Below are positions 1-11,480 of a DNA stretch of 64,000 nucleotides, piece after piece. This stretch comes from Amblyomma americanum (lineage: Eukaryota > Arthropoda > Arachnida > Ixodida > Ixodidae): NCBI RefSeq assembly GCF_052857255.1, contig NC_135498.1, positions 159,015,124 through 159,079,123 on the forward strand, given 5' to 3'. A model generated the notes under the pieces. The model was not told the origin of the DNA, made no database searches, and saw nothing but the letters and a program-made list of their open reading frames with translations. Position 1 is the stretch's first letter, and each line of letters begins with the position of its first letter. The translations under genes were made by a program, and so were the position numbers.

Positions 1-116
1 TCGTTGTCTTCTCTGGGCACCCTGCCCAAATCAAAGAAGCAGCTTGGCACTAAACCCAAGGATACCATTTTGGAGCAGGCAGTTGCTGTTGCTAGACTTT
101 CGCAACCATAGCGTCG

Positions 117-1174
117 TTGCGAGTTCTGCAGTGGAACTGTCGCTCTATTCTTTCCGCTTCCACAGATTACACTGCATTTCTGCCCAGCTTAATCCGGATG
201 TCATAATTCTGCAAGAAACGTGGCTTTCAACCGAAAAACATTTTCATATAAAAAATTATCGTTCATTTCGCCTAGACCGCCAGTCAAGAGACGGGGGTTT
301 ACTAACTTTAGTCTCTTCAAAATTTTGCCACAGGGCTATGGCACCTTTTCAACAAATGTCTCCTGACTGTGAGATTTTGGCACTAGACTTTGTACTTCCT
401 GGGTGCTCTCCATTTTCAATAGCAAATTGTTATTTCCCCAATGGAGTCCAGGATGTTAGACCTCTGGACTTGTTACTCGCTAACTGTAAAAACCCAGTTC
501 TCGTGGCTGGGGACTTCAATTCTCACCATGTGTCGTGGGGTTTTAGGACTAATACATGCGGCAAGCGCCATTGGGACTGGGTTTCTGATCACAACCTGGT
601 GTGCTTAAATACAGGATCGGCCACTTATCTGCGCTCACACACTCAATCTGTTTTAGATCTCACGTTCATTCGCCCTGGAATTGGCGTAACGAATTGGTCG
701 ACTGTTGATAGCGGAACCTGAAGTGACCATATACCTATTCATTTTGATATCATATGTCGTGTTACTCCGGCGTCTTCTCAGTTGCGGTCACATGTAAATT
801 ATGACAGATTTCAGACGGCGTTGCGCTCTGCCCTTGCTTCAGTGTCTAACATCGCCGAGGTCCACCAGTCAGCAGGCATATGTCTGGCTATTGAGGAAAG
901 CCGTAAAAAGTCGGAGTTCCTGGTGAGGCCAACAAAGGGGAATCCTTCTAACTTGTGGAATGCGGACTGTACAAGAGATTGCAGGCGGAGGAAGGCAGCA
1001 TGGAAAAAACTTCTTCATAACCAATGCCCTAATAACTGGAGGGATTATAAATTTACTGCAGCCACCTTTAAACGCACAGTTTCTCGCGCGAAGGGAAAAT
1101 ATAACTCAGAACACTTTCATTATCTTTCAAAGGCGGGCAAACCGACGTGCAATATTCGGTTTTCTACGGTCTAG
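117..1174 (+). pseudogene. LINE ORF2 endonuclease domain (APE type), broken
   Basis: This domain would nick target DNA to prime reverse transcription. The first strand (LRVLQWNCRSIL) is in the frame starting at 117. The rest (DVIILQETWL, then AGDFN at about 506-520) is in the frame of position 44, so a frameshift lies near 185. The conserved SDH motif, normally preceded by glycine, follows an in-frame TGA at 719-721. The frame then continues to 1174, where another frameshift moves coding into the third frame (about 1140-1430). The QE, GDFN and SDH motifs identify the family; the breaks show it is dead. Confidence 0.85.
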
Positions 1175-1420
1175 GAAACAGCTCATGTCCTCTCATAATT
1201 TTCAGTCATTAGTTATGTCACCTGTAGAAGCTATCCAAGCGGTTGAATTAATAGCCACAGGCCTGCAAAAGCGGTTCTCGTCTTTACTAACTTTGCGCCC
1301 ATTGTTGTTTGCACCAGTCGTGCCAAGTGATAATGCCTCACAAGTAAATCTATCAGAGCTTTCACAAGTTGTCCAGAGATTGCCAGCTGCTGCTCTGGTC
1401 CTGATGGTGTTACTACAAAG

Positions 1421-3022
1421 ATGCTCAAGATTCTATTTGAAGAGTCTCCCAACTCCTTATTGCACCTAATAAACTACTCTCTCAAACACGCTTGGATACC
1501 TTCTGAGTGGAAGCTGTCCAAGGTGATCCCTTTACTTAAAAATCAGGGTGGAGGCTATGAATTGGATAACATTAGGCCAATTTCTTTAACATCAAACGTG
1601 GTAAAGTTGATAGAAAGGGTGTTACTAATTCGGGTGTCAGCCATTGTGGGCCGCAAAACTATACTCAGCCCGTGCCAACTCGGTTTCCGGCCACGGTGTT
1701 CGATATGGAATGTACATGCTGATCTTGAGAGCAGAACTCTCCTTGCTCGTCGTCAACGATTGGTCGCGGCTTCGGTTACGTTAGACGTCACCAAAACTTA
1801 CGACAGTGTAGAACACTCCATCCTGAAACATAGGCTACAGTCTCTTCAATTTCCAGATTATATAGTTGCATGGATATCTGCATTTCTTTATAAGAGGGAA
1901 TTCTTTGGCGTCCATAATGGTGTTCATTCAGAGAGGTACAGACAAACGCGAGGCGTACCGCAGGGAGCTGTTCTTTCTCCTGTGCTCTTTAATATTCTGA
2001 TGAGCTCACTTCCTCTCCACCGCCATGTACGAACTTACGTCTATGCGGACGACATTGCGTTTTTTGCTGCTGCGTCTCTGTATGGTCTGTTGCAGTCATA
2101 TTTGAATACACTTGAGCACTGGTTGAGCGCATTACACCTGAAGTTAAATGTTGGCAAGTGCGCCACTCTTGTTTTCCCTCTATTCACTCCTGTAGTGGTC
2201 TCTCTCACTTGCCAGTTCAAAATAATACCGCAGGTTCAATCCCTAAATTACCTAGGGGTCATTTACGACAACAAACTCACCTGGCGACCTCACATTGCCC
2301 ATGTCGTGGCGAAAGGGGCTCGTGCCGTGGGCATGTTACGAAGATTATGCCATCACCGGTATGGCATGCGCAGAGATGCGCTATTAATGATCTACACTGT
2401 GTATGTCAGGCCAATTTTAGAATTTGGATCAGTGTCGTTTTCAGGCTCGGCTACATATAATCTTCGCCGTCTCGTCCTTTTAGAGAGGGAAGCACTTCGC
2501 ATGTGCCTCGGCCTTCCAAAATTTGTGGCTATCAGGGTGCTGTACCTTGAAGCCCGCATTCCGTCTCTCTTATCACGACTTCAATTTTTAACTGTGCAAA
2601 CTTACCTCAGGATCTATGAATCCCATTTCCACCATTCCCAAAGCATTTTCTGTTCTCAGCCGACCTCCTTTTTTGGTGTCCCCTGGTCTCGTTTCAATTC
2701 CCGTCAGGTATTGTTTGTGCAAAGATTACTTCAGCCTTTATATGTAAACATTTATGATATCCTTCCTGCGCTTCGCAATGGGCCCGCTATCCACATTGTT
2801 TTCGACGACATATTCCCAAAAAATGCAAAACTTTTGCTTCCGAGTATTCTAAATGGTCTTCTAGAAGATCATCTGAGGACCCTACCTACAGATATAGCAA
2901 TAGCCACTGACGCATCGCAATGCAATGAAAAAGCAGGTGTGGGAATATTTTGCTCGCATTTAGACTGGTCCTTTTCACTGCGCCTCCAAGTTTCACCCCT
3001 ATTTTTCAAGCAGAGTTTCTAG
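1421..3022 (+). pseudogene. LINE ORF2 reverse transcriptase domain
   Basis: This 533-residue open stretch carries the non-LTR RT blocks in order: NIRPISLTSNVVKLIERVL, LGFRPRCS, a D-V-x-K-x-YDSV motif with the first catalytic aspartate, RGVPQGAVLSPVLFN, and YADD at residues 208-211 (2042-2053). The catalytic aspartates are intact. The last 45 residues begin an RNase H domain (IAIATDAS) before a frameshift near 3000. The upstream RT sequence is in another frame (about 1140-1430), so position 1421 is not a real translation start. Confidence 0.88.
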
Positions 3023-3728
3023 CAGTTGTACTTGCTCTACGCTAGCTAGACCCCTCTATTACAGCAGTTGCAGTAATTAATGATTCTTTATATTTGTGTT
3101 CGTCCCTCGCTGCACATGTTGACGGTCCCATTTTAACAACTTTCTTATCCCTACTTCCTCTGCATTTGAGCCTTGTTCATTTAGTATGTGTTCCCGGTCA
3201 CAGCAGTGTGACAGTAAATGAGATTGCTGATAATCTCGCAAAGGCTTCCCTCAGCGGCCCCGTGTTGCCAATCATCCCGGCTACAGCCTTTATTACAGCA
3301 TCTAGATTTCGGCGACGTGCGTTTTCAAGCACACAAGACACATCACTTTTAACATCGGCGTATTATGAGCACCTTAAATATTATTGGAACAGGAAAATTT
3401 GTTGCTCTCGGCAGCTTGAAGTATCACTGACGAGGCTGCGCTGCCGCATCCCCCTCTAAATTTCTATTTACACAAGTCGGGTTTGGCGCCCTCTCCCCTT
3501 TGTGCATTTTGCCATGAGCCTGAATCTATAGAACATTTTTGGCTGTATTGTCGCCGATTCAACTCTCTGAGAAAAAGGTTGCTGGAGGAGCCCTTGCAGC
3601 ATCTTGGCCTTAGTTTGAGCAGCCCGCTCTTGCTATCATTTGGCGCCACCACATTTGGGTTCTGCCACAGATCTGTTTGTACCGCTGTTCTAAATTTCCT
3701 GATAGAATCTCTCCGACTGCCTTGCTAG
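2878..3728 (+). pseudogene. LINE ORF2 RNase H domain and C-terminal CCHC motif, broken
   Basis: RNase H would remove the RNA strand after first-strand synthesis. TDAS (first aspartate) is in the RT frame. The glutamate motif QAEFLAVVLALR is in the next frame and ends at TAG 3043-3045. The third acidic position (INDSLYLCSS) and the VPGHSSVTVNEIAD motif lie in the 3094-3459 frame. A further frameshift leads to CAFCHEPESIEHFWLYC near 3500-3550. This is a Cys-Cys-His-Cys motif usual at the C-terminus of I/R1-type ORF2 proteins. Confidence 0.82.
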
Positions 3729-4086
3729 GTGTTCATCCTTTTCTTTTCTATCAATTATTACATTTTGACTAAATCATTATTATTTAATCCCTCTTTATTA
3801 TTATTCTTAAAATTTCAAAATCAAAACTCTCATCCCTTTTCTGTTCATGACGAAGAATTCACCGGTGTTGCGCTCCCACGTGCTTTTCCTTTTTGTTAAC
3901 TGCGTTCAGGTGAATAGCCACCCGATTCTTGGCCGATCCCCCAGTGTGGGTATGTGCCATCTTTTGATAGGCTAACAACAAGAACAACAACTGCGAGCTT
4001 TTCATGGTGATGTAGACAAACCTTTACAGGTGCCTGGCACTCTCGCATGTCGCGGCCAAGTATAAGCAGGAGTCAGCCCTCCATTG

Positions 4087-4212
4087 TATATAATGCAAAA
4101 AAACAGCGCGAACAAACGGGGACTAGACGAAGAATACACAGGAACAAGCGCTTGTTCCTGTGTATTCTTCGTCTAGTCCCCGTTTGTTCGCGCTGTTTTT
4201 TTGCATTATGTA
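4087..4212. repeat. Perfect 120-bp palindrome (60-bp arms)
   Basis: Positions 4090-4209 are an exact inverted repeat with no spacer, centred between 4149 and 4150. The outer bases read ATAATGCAAAAAAAC and the centre is GGAACAAGCGCTTGTTCC. One mismatch extends the symmetry to 4087-4212. It has no coding content. It may be a tiny fold-back element, since the arms end at TA-rich sequence, but a target duplication is not certain. Two other palindromes of this size occur in the window. Confidence 0.9.
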
Positions 4213-5231
4213 TCACCAACTCGCCCGCTTATCTATCCTGTTGAACTCCATTGTACCCTGCACTAGCTTTCGTCTATCCTTTCCCGTTTTTATATAGTAT
4301 GACTGTTCGCCTTTGCTGGTTTCTATTTCCCGCATTCAAGTATCTACCCTAAGCATCTTTAAAAGCAAACAACATTACTCCAAATTTCAGCGCTCTATAT
4401 GGCTCGGCTCTGTAACGTTCGCGGCTCACTAGAGCGTTGTTGTCGGTAATGAACTTTCACACATTGCAGCGGCCTCAGCGGCACACCTCAGGCGTTCCTG
4501 ATTTTTCCAGTTTACCCGCCGCTCTGTCTGAACCGCCTTTCAAGCCTCTGTCCATAGGCAGCGGTCAGCACAATGACATTCCTCTCTAAGTGGCACTGAA
4601 CTTACTCCTCGGTTTCCGTTGTCGCTAACAATCTATCTCCGTTTCTCGTTTCCGCTCGTTTCCCTTTTTATTTTCATTGTTTTCGACTCCGACCACAGCA
4701 AAAGTGTCCTTGTGGACGTGCTTATTATTCTACGCTGCATCACATTGGTAACTCTACTGTGACATTACATACTGCTAGTAAAATTCATTGCATTCAGTCC
4801 AAGTGTTTCGGCGCGAACAATATAAAGCTCCTTCTCATTAACCCACGTACATGCGCTCTGATTGAACAAAAACTTGCAATTGCCAGTAACACTCTGGCCG
4901 ACCGTCTGCGCCTTGTCGCTTTTAAGGCTGGCGTATGATTTGTTTTCAGTGTGTTAGTACTAGGGCTTCCACTGAGCCGAAAAGCCGTTGTCTGCCAATC
5001 TTTTTGTGCTGTCCCCGGTCTTGCAGCAGGCTGCCCGCCAGTTTCTGGACGACCTGCCAGGTGTATACCACCGTAGCAGTTGAGAGATCGAATATTGATC
5101 CGCTACAACAGTCTTCTATCCCATATTCCACCTCTTCACAACCCTCTCCTGTGCCAGCTGCGCAAAGTTCTTAATCCCATCCACTCGCCTATCTTTCAGC
5201 CCCCCCCCCCCTCCACCCGTTACGATTTCTT
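4213..5231. other. No supportable gene
   Basis: This AT-moderate stretch has only short random open frames. It holds a C-rich run near 5200-5213. I find no LINE, LTR or SINE motif in 4213-5231 and no splice-flanked exon. Confidence 0.5.
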
Positions 5232-5420
5232 TCTCTAGCTATCCAGTTTGTTACCCTTAACGACATCGGTTATTTTGCCTTCTCATTACAGGCCCTGCCT
5301 AAGTAAATTTCTTCTTGTTGATTTCGACTAGGCTGTCATTAACCCGCGTTTGTTCTCTGGTCCATTCTATTGTCTTCCTACCTCTTGAGCGAAACATTTT
5401 CCTTCACATAGCTCAAGTTC
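5232..5420 (-). mobile_element. RTE-type LINE 3' fragment
   Basis: Read on the minus strand, this matches the C-terminal RTE region that also occurs at 31080-31330, 41090-41370 and 60455-60750. The diagnostic plus-strand string is TTGTTGATTTCGACTAGG, followed by an imperfect copy of the GTCATTAACCCGCGTTTG block. It is a short, non-coding scrap with both ends eroded. Confidence 0.6.
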
Positions 5421-5884
5421 AACCCTTTTTAACGAGATACCGCAAAGGGCCTCGTGGTGCAGGAAATCCTGTGTCGCAGTTGTGGCGTCGCCGGTGTGAG
5501 CGAAAAATCACGAGCATGGCTCTGACAGGTGCGTCCTAGCAGGAACACACGAGGCAGGTGGACCGCCTCGGTCACGTGACCTTGCGGCGTCATCGTTACC
5601 TTCCTCCGTGGGCCGTTGTAGATGGAAGTTAAATTAATAATTGGTCGCTCGGGAAGAGCAACCTGTGCCGCTCAATGCTCGCCGCTCGAAACACCTGGCA
5701 TCGCTCGGCAGTGGCGCATCGTTTTACGGGTGAACCGGTGCTCCAGGAGGAGTTAGAGGACCCCAGAAATCTATGTATAGAAATTAGAGAACGACCAGCG
5801 TATATGGCAATTACCGCATTACGCTATCGCGTCATACCCTTAAGGCGGAGCTTAAATATCCCCTCCAATTTTTGTAAGCCTCCA
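5421..5884. other. No supportable gene; possible unclassified repeat
   Basis: This GC-rich stretch has no motif I can name. Small open frames here (for example 5675-5893) lack protein-like features. Confidence 0.4.
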
Positions 5885-5896
5885 TATTCCTGACCC

Positions 5897-6134
5897 GCCA
5901 CGGTGGCTTAACGGTTATGGTGCTCGGCTGCTGACCCGAAAGACGCGGGTTCGCTCCCGGCCGCGGCGGTCGAATTTCGATGGCGGCGAAATTCTACACG
6001 TCCGTGTACTGTGCGACGTCAGTGCACGTTAAATGACCCCAGGCGGTCGAAATTTCCGGAGCCCTTCACTACGGCGTCTCTCATAGCCTCTGTCGTTTTC
6101 GGGCGTTAAACCCTAATAATAATAAACCGTAAAC
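5897..6134 (+). mobile_element. tRNA-derived SINE (family A) with 11-bp target duplication
   Basis: The head looks like a tRNA: a box A-like GGTGGCTTAACGG and a box B-like GGTTCGCTCCC. The body contains GTGCACGTTAAATGACCCC and ends in an AATAATAATAAA tail. The flanking repeats ATTCCTGACCC at 5886-5896 and 6135-6145 are identical, which fixes both ends. The head would act as an internal RNA polymerase III promoter. It moves using LINE enzymes in trans. It resembles the tRNA-derived SINEs reported from ixodid ticks (from memory, not checked). Confidence 0.88.
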
Positions 6135-6177
6135 ATTCCTGACCCATAGGCGAGTTCCACTAGTATACAGCTAATAT

Positions 6178-6466
6178 TGTCACTGAGCAACGGTTGGCGT
6201 AAGCAGGGCTGGTTTACTTGCTTTAATTAGACGTGCAAGACGTTGGAACGCGCAAGGCAGCAGGCAGCACGAGAGATGAAAAAGACGAAGCGTCTAGCCC
6301 CGAGGAGAAGAAGAAGAGATGGCTCAAGGCTTGCCAACTGCAGAAGAAGAAGAAGAAGAGATGGCTCAAGGCTTGCCAACTGCGCCCCGCCGCCAGGAAA
6401 TGCCAACTGCCAGGAAATGCAGTTTAGCCGCTGTATGGCGCCACTAGAGTAGTTAGTAGCGTAGCA
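6178..6466 (-). repeat. 3' LTR of gypsy element 1
   Basis: This 289-bp LTR matches 11502-11707 but is 83 bp longer. The extra sequence includes a second copy of a segment containing GATGGCTCAAGGCTTGCC, each copy preceded by an AAG-repeat tract, plus an extra AGGAAATGCCAACTGCC unit. LTRs are identical when an element inserts, so the difference arose later or reflects recombination with another copy. Confidence 0.92.
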
Positions 6467-6480
6467 TTGCTCCCCCTGTC
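6467..6480 (-). other. Polypurine tract of gypsy element 1 (candidate)
   Basis: On the minus strand the bases just upstream of the 3' LTR read GACAGGGGGAGCAA. This is a purine-rich run in the place where plus-strand DNA synthesis would be primed. Confidence 0.5.
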
Positions 6481-6573
6481 TAGAAGACAGCGACTCGGTG
6501 TGGTAGCAATTGCAGGCAGGATCACAAGGGTAGTCGCACGTGTCTGGCGTGTGGTGTAGACACGCGTGAGGGG

Positions 6574-7587
6574 CTAGCAGGCGTGGTACGGCTTCATCCG
6601 AGCGACGTGGACAAATTCGGAGGTCGGTCGTCTAGAAGAGCGAACTGTTCCTTGGGGGAGAACTTCGTAGGTAACTTGACTGAGCTGGTGGAGCACCTCG
6701 TAGGGGCCAAAGTATCTGCGTAGGAGCTTCTCAGAGCGTCCCCTCATGCGGATTGGGCTCCACACCCAGACTTGTTCGCCGGGCAGGTAACGCACATTTC
6801 GGTGGCGGAGGTTGTATCGCTGAGCGTCGTGAACTTGCTGGCGCCGGATGCGCTGTCGAGCGAGTTGGCGGGCGGCCTCAGCGTAACGAACAAATTGGGC
6901 AGCACCCATAACAGAGGGGGTAGCGCTAGCTGGAAGCAGCACTGCATCCAGCATGGTTGTGGCTTCGCGACCATGTGCTAAACGAAATGGAGTGAAGCGT
7001 GTCGTTTCCTAGACCGCAGTATTATAAGCAAAAGTGATGTAAGGGAGTATGGCGTCCCAGTTCCGGTGGTCCGCGTCGACATACATAGAAATCATGTCGG
7101 CGATAGTCTTGTTGTGCCGTTCGGTGAGGCCGTTCGTTTGAGGGTGGTAAGCGGTTGTTTTGCGGTGACTGGTGCCGCTTAGGCGCATAACCTCCTGCGT
7201 AAGGGCCGAGGTGAACGCTGTTCCCCTGTCAGTTAAAACGATGGTGGGTGCACCGTGACGAAGCACAATGTTTTGAATGAAAAAGTTCGCAATTTCGTCA
7301 GCAGTACCACGGGGAAGAGCTTTAGTCTCACAGTATCGGCTGAGGTAGTCGGCGGCGACCACAATGTAGCGGTTACCCAGAGAGGACTCCGGAAATGGGC
7401 CGAGTATGTCCATGCCAACTTGGTGGAAGGGAACCTGAGGCAGATCAATAGGCTGGAGTAGGCCGGCTGGTTTAGTCGGCGGCGTCTTGCGACGCTGGCA
7501 CTCGCGGCAAGTTTTTACGTAACGTTTCACAACTGCAGCAACCCTTGGCCAGTAGTATTTTTGCGTATTCGTGCCAAAGTTCGACAA
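6574..7587 (-). pseudogene. Integrase of gypsy element 1, one amber stop
   Basis: Integrase would join element cDNA to host DNA. The zinc region includes GHLGFCRTLARIRK (partly in the preceding frame) and CRECQRRKT. The core has MDILGPF (first Asp), LTDRGTAFTS (second Asp) and GLTERHNKT (Glu), so DDE is intact. An in-frame TAG at 7006-7008 splits NTAV from ETTRFTPF; a CAG to TAG change explains it. The C-terminal part (PGEQVWVWSPI, then RRYFGPYEV) is the usual GPY/F-like tail. A frameshift near 7560 separates it from RNase H. Confidence 0.9.
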
Positions 7588-8213
7588 AAACCCAGGTGAC
7601 CAGAAGATGGGTCATCATGGCTCGCCTGCAGGACTTCGTCGCGAAGGGCCGTAGGCACGACGAGTAGATAGACAGCTTCTGTTGGACTGTAGTTTTTCTT
7701 ATATAGGACGCCGTCACGTAAACAGAACGACGACTGCCCGCGCGAAAAGATTCGCGGGGGAGACAGAGCGCTTCCTTCTAGATACTCAATGAGGCGCCGT
7801 AGTTCGCTGTCGTCCCTTTGGTGTTGAATGAGGATGGACGTGGAGATGGCACCAAGAAAAACAGAATCGTCGTCGGGGTCAGCTCGGTTGTTCTCGATAG
7901 GAGCACGAGACAAACGGTCGGCGTCACTGTGCTTCCTACCAGACTTATAGACGATGGTGACATCGAATTCCTGAAGTCGAAGGCTCCAGCGTGCAAGCCA
8001 TCCCGAGGGATCTTTGAGGTTCGCCAGCCAACATAGCGAGTGGTGGTCGCTGACCACCCTGAAAGGGCGGCCATATAGGTACGGGCGAAATTTTGTTACT
8101 GCCCACGCAATGGCCAGGCATTCTTTTTCGGTGGTGGAATAGTTCACCTCAGATTGTGACAAGGTGCGGCTCGCGTATGCGATTACGCGTTCGAGACCAT
8201 CCTGCCTCTGCAC
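7527..8213 (-). pseudogene. RNase H and integrase N-terminus of gypsy element 1
   Basis: The RNase H motifs are ASRTLSQSEVNYSTTEKECLA (Glu), FRVVSDHHSL (Asp) and KHSDADRLSRAP (Asp). The first motif, LHTDAS, is in the preceding frame (ending 8183), so a small deletion or frameshift removed the usual glycine-rich link near 8200. After RNase H the frame reaches the integrase zinc region (HDDPSSGHLG) and then shifts near 7560. Confidence 0.88.
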
Positions 8214-9931
8214 AAGGACCGCACCGAGGCGTCTGTGTGTAGTTCAGTGTCGGCTGACTCGTCGAAGTGTCCAAGGATGGGCGTACTTTGGAGACGAGTG
8301 CGGAGGTATTCAAAGGCTTGCTGTTGCTCCAGGCCCCAGAAGAATGGTTCGGAATCTTTCGTGAGTCGCGTGAGGGACTCAGCGATCTGGGAGAAGTTCT
8401 GCACAAAACGCCGATAATAGGCGCAGAGACCCAGAAAGCGGCGCACACTACGCTTATCGGTGGGCACAGGAAAAGCAGCCACGGCAGCAGTCTTATCGGT
8501 GTCTGGGCTAACCCCTTTAGCGCTCACGATGTGGCCCAGAAACTTCAACTCTTCGAAAGCAAAGTGACACTTTTCGGGCTTCAGGGAAAGACCGGCCGAC
8601 CTAATTGCTTCGAACACAGCGCGCAGGCGTCTCAGGTGCTCTTCGAACGTGTCAGAAAAGATGACAACGTCATCCAAGTACACGAGACAGGACTGCTATT
8701 TGAGATCGGCAAGAACGGTGTCCATCACCCTCTGGAAGGTTGCAGGAGCCGAGCACAGGCCGAAAGGGAGCACCCGGAATTCGTACAGACCGTCCGATGT
8801 AATAAAGGCGGTCTTTTCTCGGTCGCGTTCGTCCACCTCGATCTGCCAATAGCCGCTTCGTAAATCTAGCGATGACAAGTACTCGGCGTGGCGCAGCCTG
8901 TCCAGGGAGTCGTCAATACGCGGGAGAGGATAAACATCCTTTTTAGTGACTTTGTTTAAACGTCTGTAATCAACGAAGACCCGTAGGGTTCCATCTTTCT
9001 TTGCCACTAGAACAACAGGCGACGCCTACGGGCTCGTCGACGGCTGTATCACGTCGTCCTTGAGCATTTCTTGAACTTGGCGGCGAATGGCATCGCGCTC
9101 CTTCGAAGAGATGCGGTAGGGCGGCTGACATAACGGCCGCTGGTTGGCGTCAACTATAATTCGGTGCTTTGTTTGCGGTGTCTGCCTAACCTTGGAGGTC
9201 GAGGCAAAACAGTCGCAGAAAGACTGGATAACGCTTTCCAAGCAGCGTTTCTGGTTAGTTAGGAGGGTAGGGTTCACGTCGGTGTTTATGGGAGTGGTCG
9301 GTTCCTCCACTGATGCCGGGGCTCCGGACAAAGCGTGCTGTCCCGCGAATTCGCTGAGTTCCTCGAAATACGCAATAGCTGTTCTGCCAGGCAAACACTG
9401 AGGTTCACTACCAAAATTGGTCACCAAGAGTTCGGTTCGACCCCTGTCCAGTTCAACAATTCCTCGAGCAACACACACTTGCCGACCAAGGAGCAGCGAC
9501 ATGTTGGTTTCAGAAATGCCACGAATTTTGGTGCTGTTATCGCACTCTACAGTAACAAACATGCTGGATCTTGATGGGATCAAAACGTGGTCGTCACAGA
9601 CGCATAACTTAGCCCTGCGTGGCTCGGTATCGTCGTCGGCAGGACCTTGGGTGGAAAACAACACGATTAGCTCCTGGAGGTTGATAACGGCACCGTACTC
9701 TTGAAGGAAATCCAAACCCAGTGTGAGGTCCTTGGAGCACTCGCGTAACACAGCAAAGCAGCCAGGGAAAGTAACACCGCGGATCTGGATTTGCGAAGCG
9801 CAGACACCGATCGGAGTTACCACATGGCCACCAGCTGTCCGGATCTGCGGCCCAGACCAAAGGATAAGAATCTTCCTCAAGTCCGTGGCTAACCGTCTGC
9901 TCATTGCCGAAAAATCGGCGCCGGTATCCAC
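8183..9931 (-). pseudogene. Protease and reverse transcriptase of gypsy element 1, two amber stops
   Basis: Protease starts with DTGADFSAMSR (catalytic Asp) and ends with LTLGLDFL. RT has RVFVDYRRLN, SSLDLRSGYWQ (first Asp), FGLCSAPATFQR and YLDD. Two in-frame TAGs interrupt it. One at 9026-9028 falls between PSTSP and ASPVVLV, where gypsy elements normally have tryptophan. The other, at 8693-8695, falls between DLK and QSCLVYLDD, again a tryptophan position. Both fit TGG to TAG changes. Protease is in a different frame from gag, so pol was probably reached by ribosomal frameshift. Confidence 0.9.
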
Positions 9932-10113
9932 GAGTGCGGTAACGTCGTGGTTGTCGGCGGATACAGGAATTTCGGCGGAGGCCAGTCGGTCGCAGCGCGT
10001 CGTCGAGGTCGTCGGCTCAGGTCGTCGTCGGTCGGAGCGTGGCGGCGAATCTTCTGGTGGAGGCTCTTGACTCGGTCCAGTAGCGGCAGCCCTACCCCTG
10101 GAGGACGCCGTCT

Positions 10114-11472
10114 TCAGTTTTCCCGACGAGGGAACGTACCTCTGAACTGGCCAGAGGATGACGGGCGGCCGGGCGAAGAGAACCGCCTTGGGGATGGCGA
10201 TCGGGACTGGCGTCGCTGCGAGGTCGAATATTGCACGTTTTCAGCCAAGTACTGTTCGTTATCCCCTGGTCTTTCACCGTAGCGTGGTCGAGGTGCGTCA
10301 GGTGAAAACCCCCTTAAACCCATCCTGCGGTAGGGGCAGTGGCGGAGGATGTGGCCAGGCTCTCCGCAGTGGTAACAGAACGGCCGATTGTTTGGCGTAC
10401 GCCAAACGTGCGCTTTGCTCACGGGGGGCGTGAACTTCTGCGGCTAGGAGGGTGCTGTTGCGATGGGCTCCTGCAGGTATTGCACAGGAGCGACGGGGGA
10501 AAAGGCTCGCATCGCTGACCTGGGACTTCGTAGTGCCTCGCTGTACGTCATAACGGAGGGCGCCGCATGTGGAGCTGGGGGTGGCTGCACAACTCGTCGG
10601 ATTTCTTCGCGGACCACGTCCGTAACGGAAGCGACGCTGACATGTGGAGCTTCAAAGCGAAGTTTCGCCAGTTCCTCGCGCACCAGGCTTCTTACAAGCT
10701 CCCGAAGGTCCTCGGCGGGCAGCGACGTAGGCGTGTACTGGGACTGGGAAGCGGCTGCTACAGTAGCCTGGCGTCCGTAGTGGGCGCCCCGTTCCTGTAA
10801 AGAGCGCTCGATACCCATTGCCTCCTTGGTGAAGTCGGACACTGTTCGTGGCAGGTCACGGACCAATCCGACAAACAGCTGCTCTTTTACGCCACGCATT
10901 AAGTGGCGTAACTTCTGGGCTTCGGGCATAGCAGGGTCGGCCCGATTGAACAGTCGGGTCATGTCCTCGATGAACATCGCGACGCCCTCATTCGGCTGCT
11001 GTGATCTCGAGCGCAGGGTGATTTCAGCTTTCTATTTTCTTTCGCTGCTGGTAAATGTCGCTAGCAGCTCTCGACGAAAAGCCTCCCAGGTGGTAAAGGA
11101 AGCTTCGTGGTTCTCAAACCACGTTTTGGCCGAGTCCTGCAGCGCAAAGTAGACGTTGCGCAGCTTGCGCTCGCCGTCCCACTCATTCAAACGCGCCACT
11201 CGGTCGAAGCTGGCCATACAGTCTTCGACGTCCTCGAACCTGTCCCCGTGGAACGGTGGCGGCGATCGAGGTGCGTGAAGGACAAATGGCGGGGCATTCC
11301 CGGAGTGCTGACTTGTCTGGCTAACCGCGGTGGATGTCATGGCCCTTACCGGCACTGTCAGTTGGCCGAACTCGGGTTGTAGGCCTCGCAGGCGGCGGCT
11401 CGCCTTGTGGAATGGTGTTGTAGCCACGCGTTGAGAGCTGACGACAAAGGTGTCCTCGAGGTCAGCGTACAT
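10114..11472 (-). pseudogene. Gag of gypsy element 1, two amber stops
   Basis: Gag would form the particle shell. It starts MYADLEDTFVV. It contains the retrotransposon gag core (ALQDSAKTWFENH, then FRRELLATF) and a CCHC zinc knuckle CYHCGEPGHILRHCP near 10340-10375 for RNA binding. One frame is kept throughout but broken by TAG at 11032-11034 (after SSERK) and at 10444-10446 (after IATAPS). It ends at TGA just below 10117. Confidence 0.87.
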
Positions 11473-11480
11473 GGGCCGTT

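Larger units (their letters stand above)
1..3991 (+). mobile_element. I-type non-LTR retrotransposon (LINE), decayed, 5' end outside window
   Basis: One LINE ORF2 is readable in order: AP-type endonuclease, reverse transcriptase, RNase H, then a CCHC zinc motif. It is spread over three frames by at least four frameshifts and two in-frame stops. A 3' UTR follows to a tail of AAC-rich repeats near 3975-3991, as expected for 3' ends made by target-primed reverse transcription. The APE-RT-RNase H order is that of the I group of LINEs. No ORF1 is seen because the left edge cuts the element. It cannot encode a working protein. The clade assignment rests on domain content only. Confidence 0.85.

Noticed and set aside
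4087..4212. microRNA precursor in the perfect hairpin
   Set aside because: A zero-loop, fully paired 120-bp palindrome is unlike a Dicer or Drosha substrate with a loop; a repeat origin is simpler.
5897..6000. tRNA gene in the SINE heads (also at 37720, 42120, 47500 and 28300)
   Set aside because: Box A and B are present, but acceptor stems do not close and each head is fused to a repeated body with target duplications. They are SINEs.
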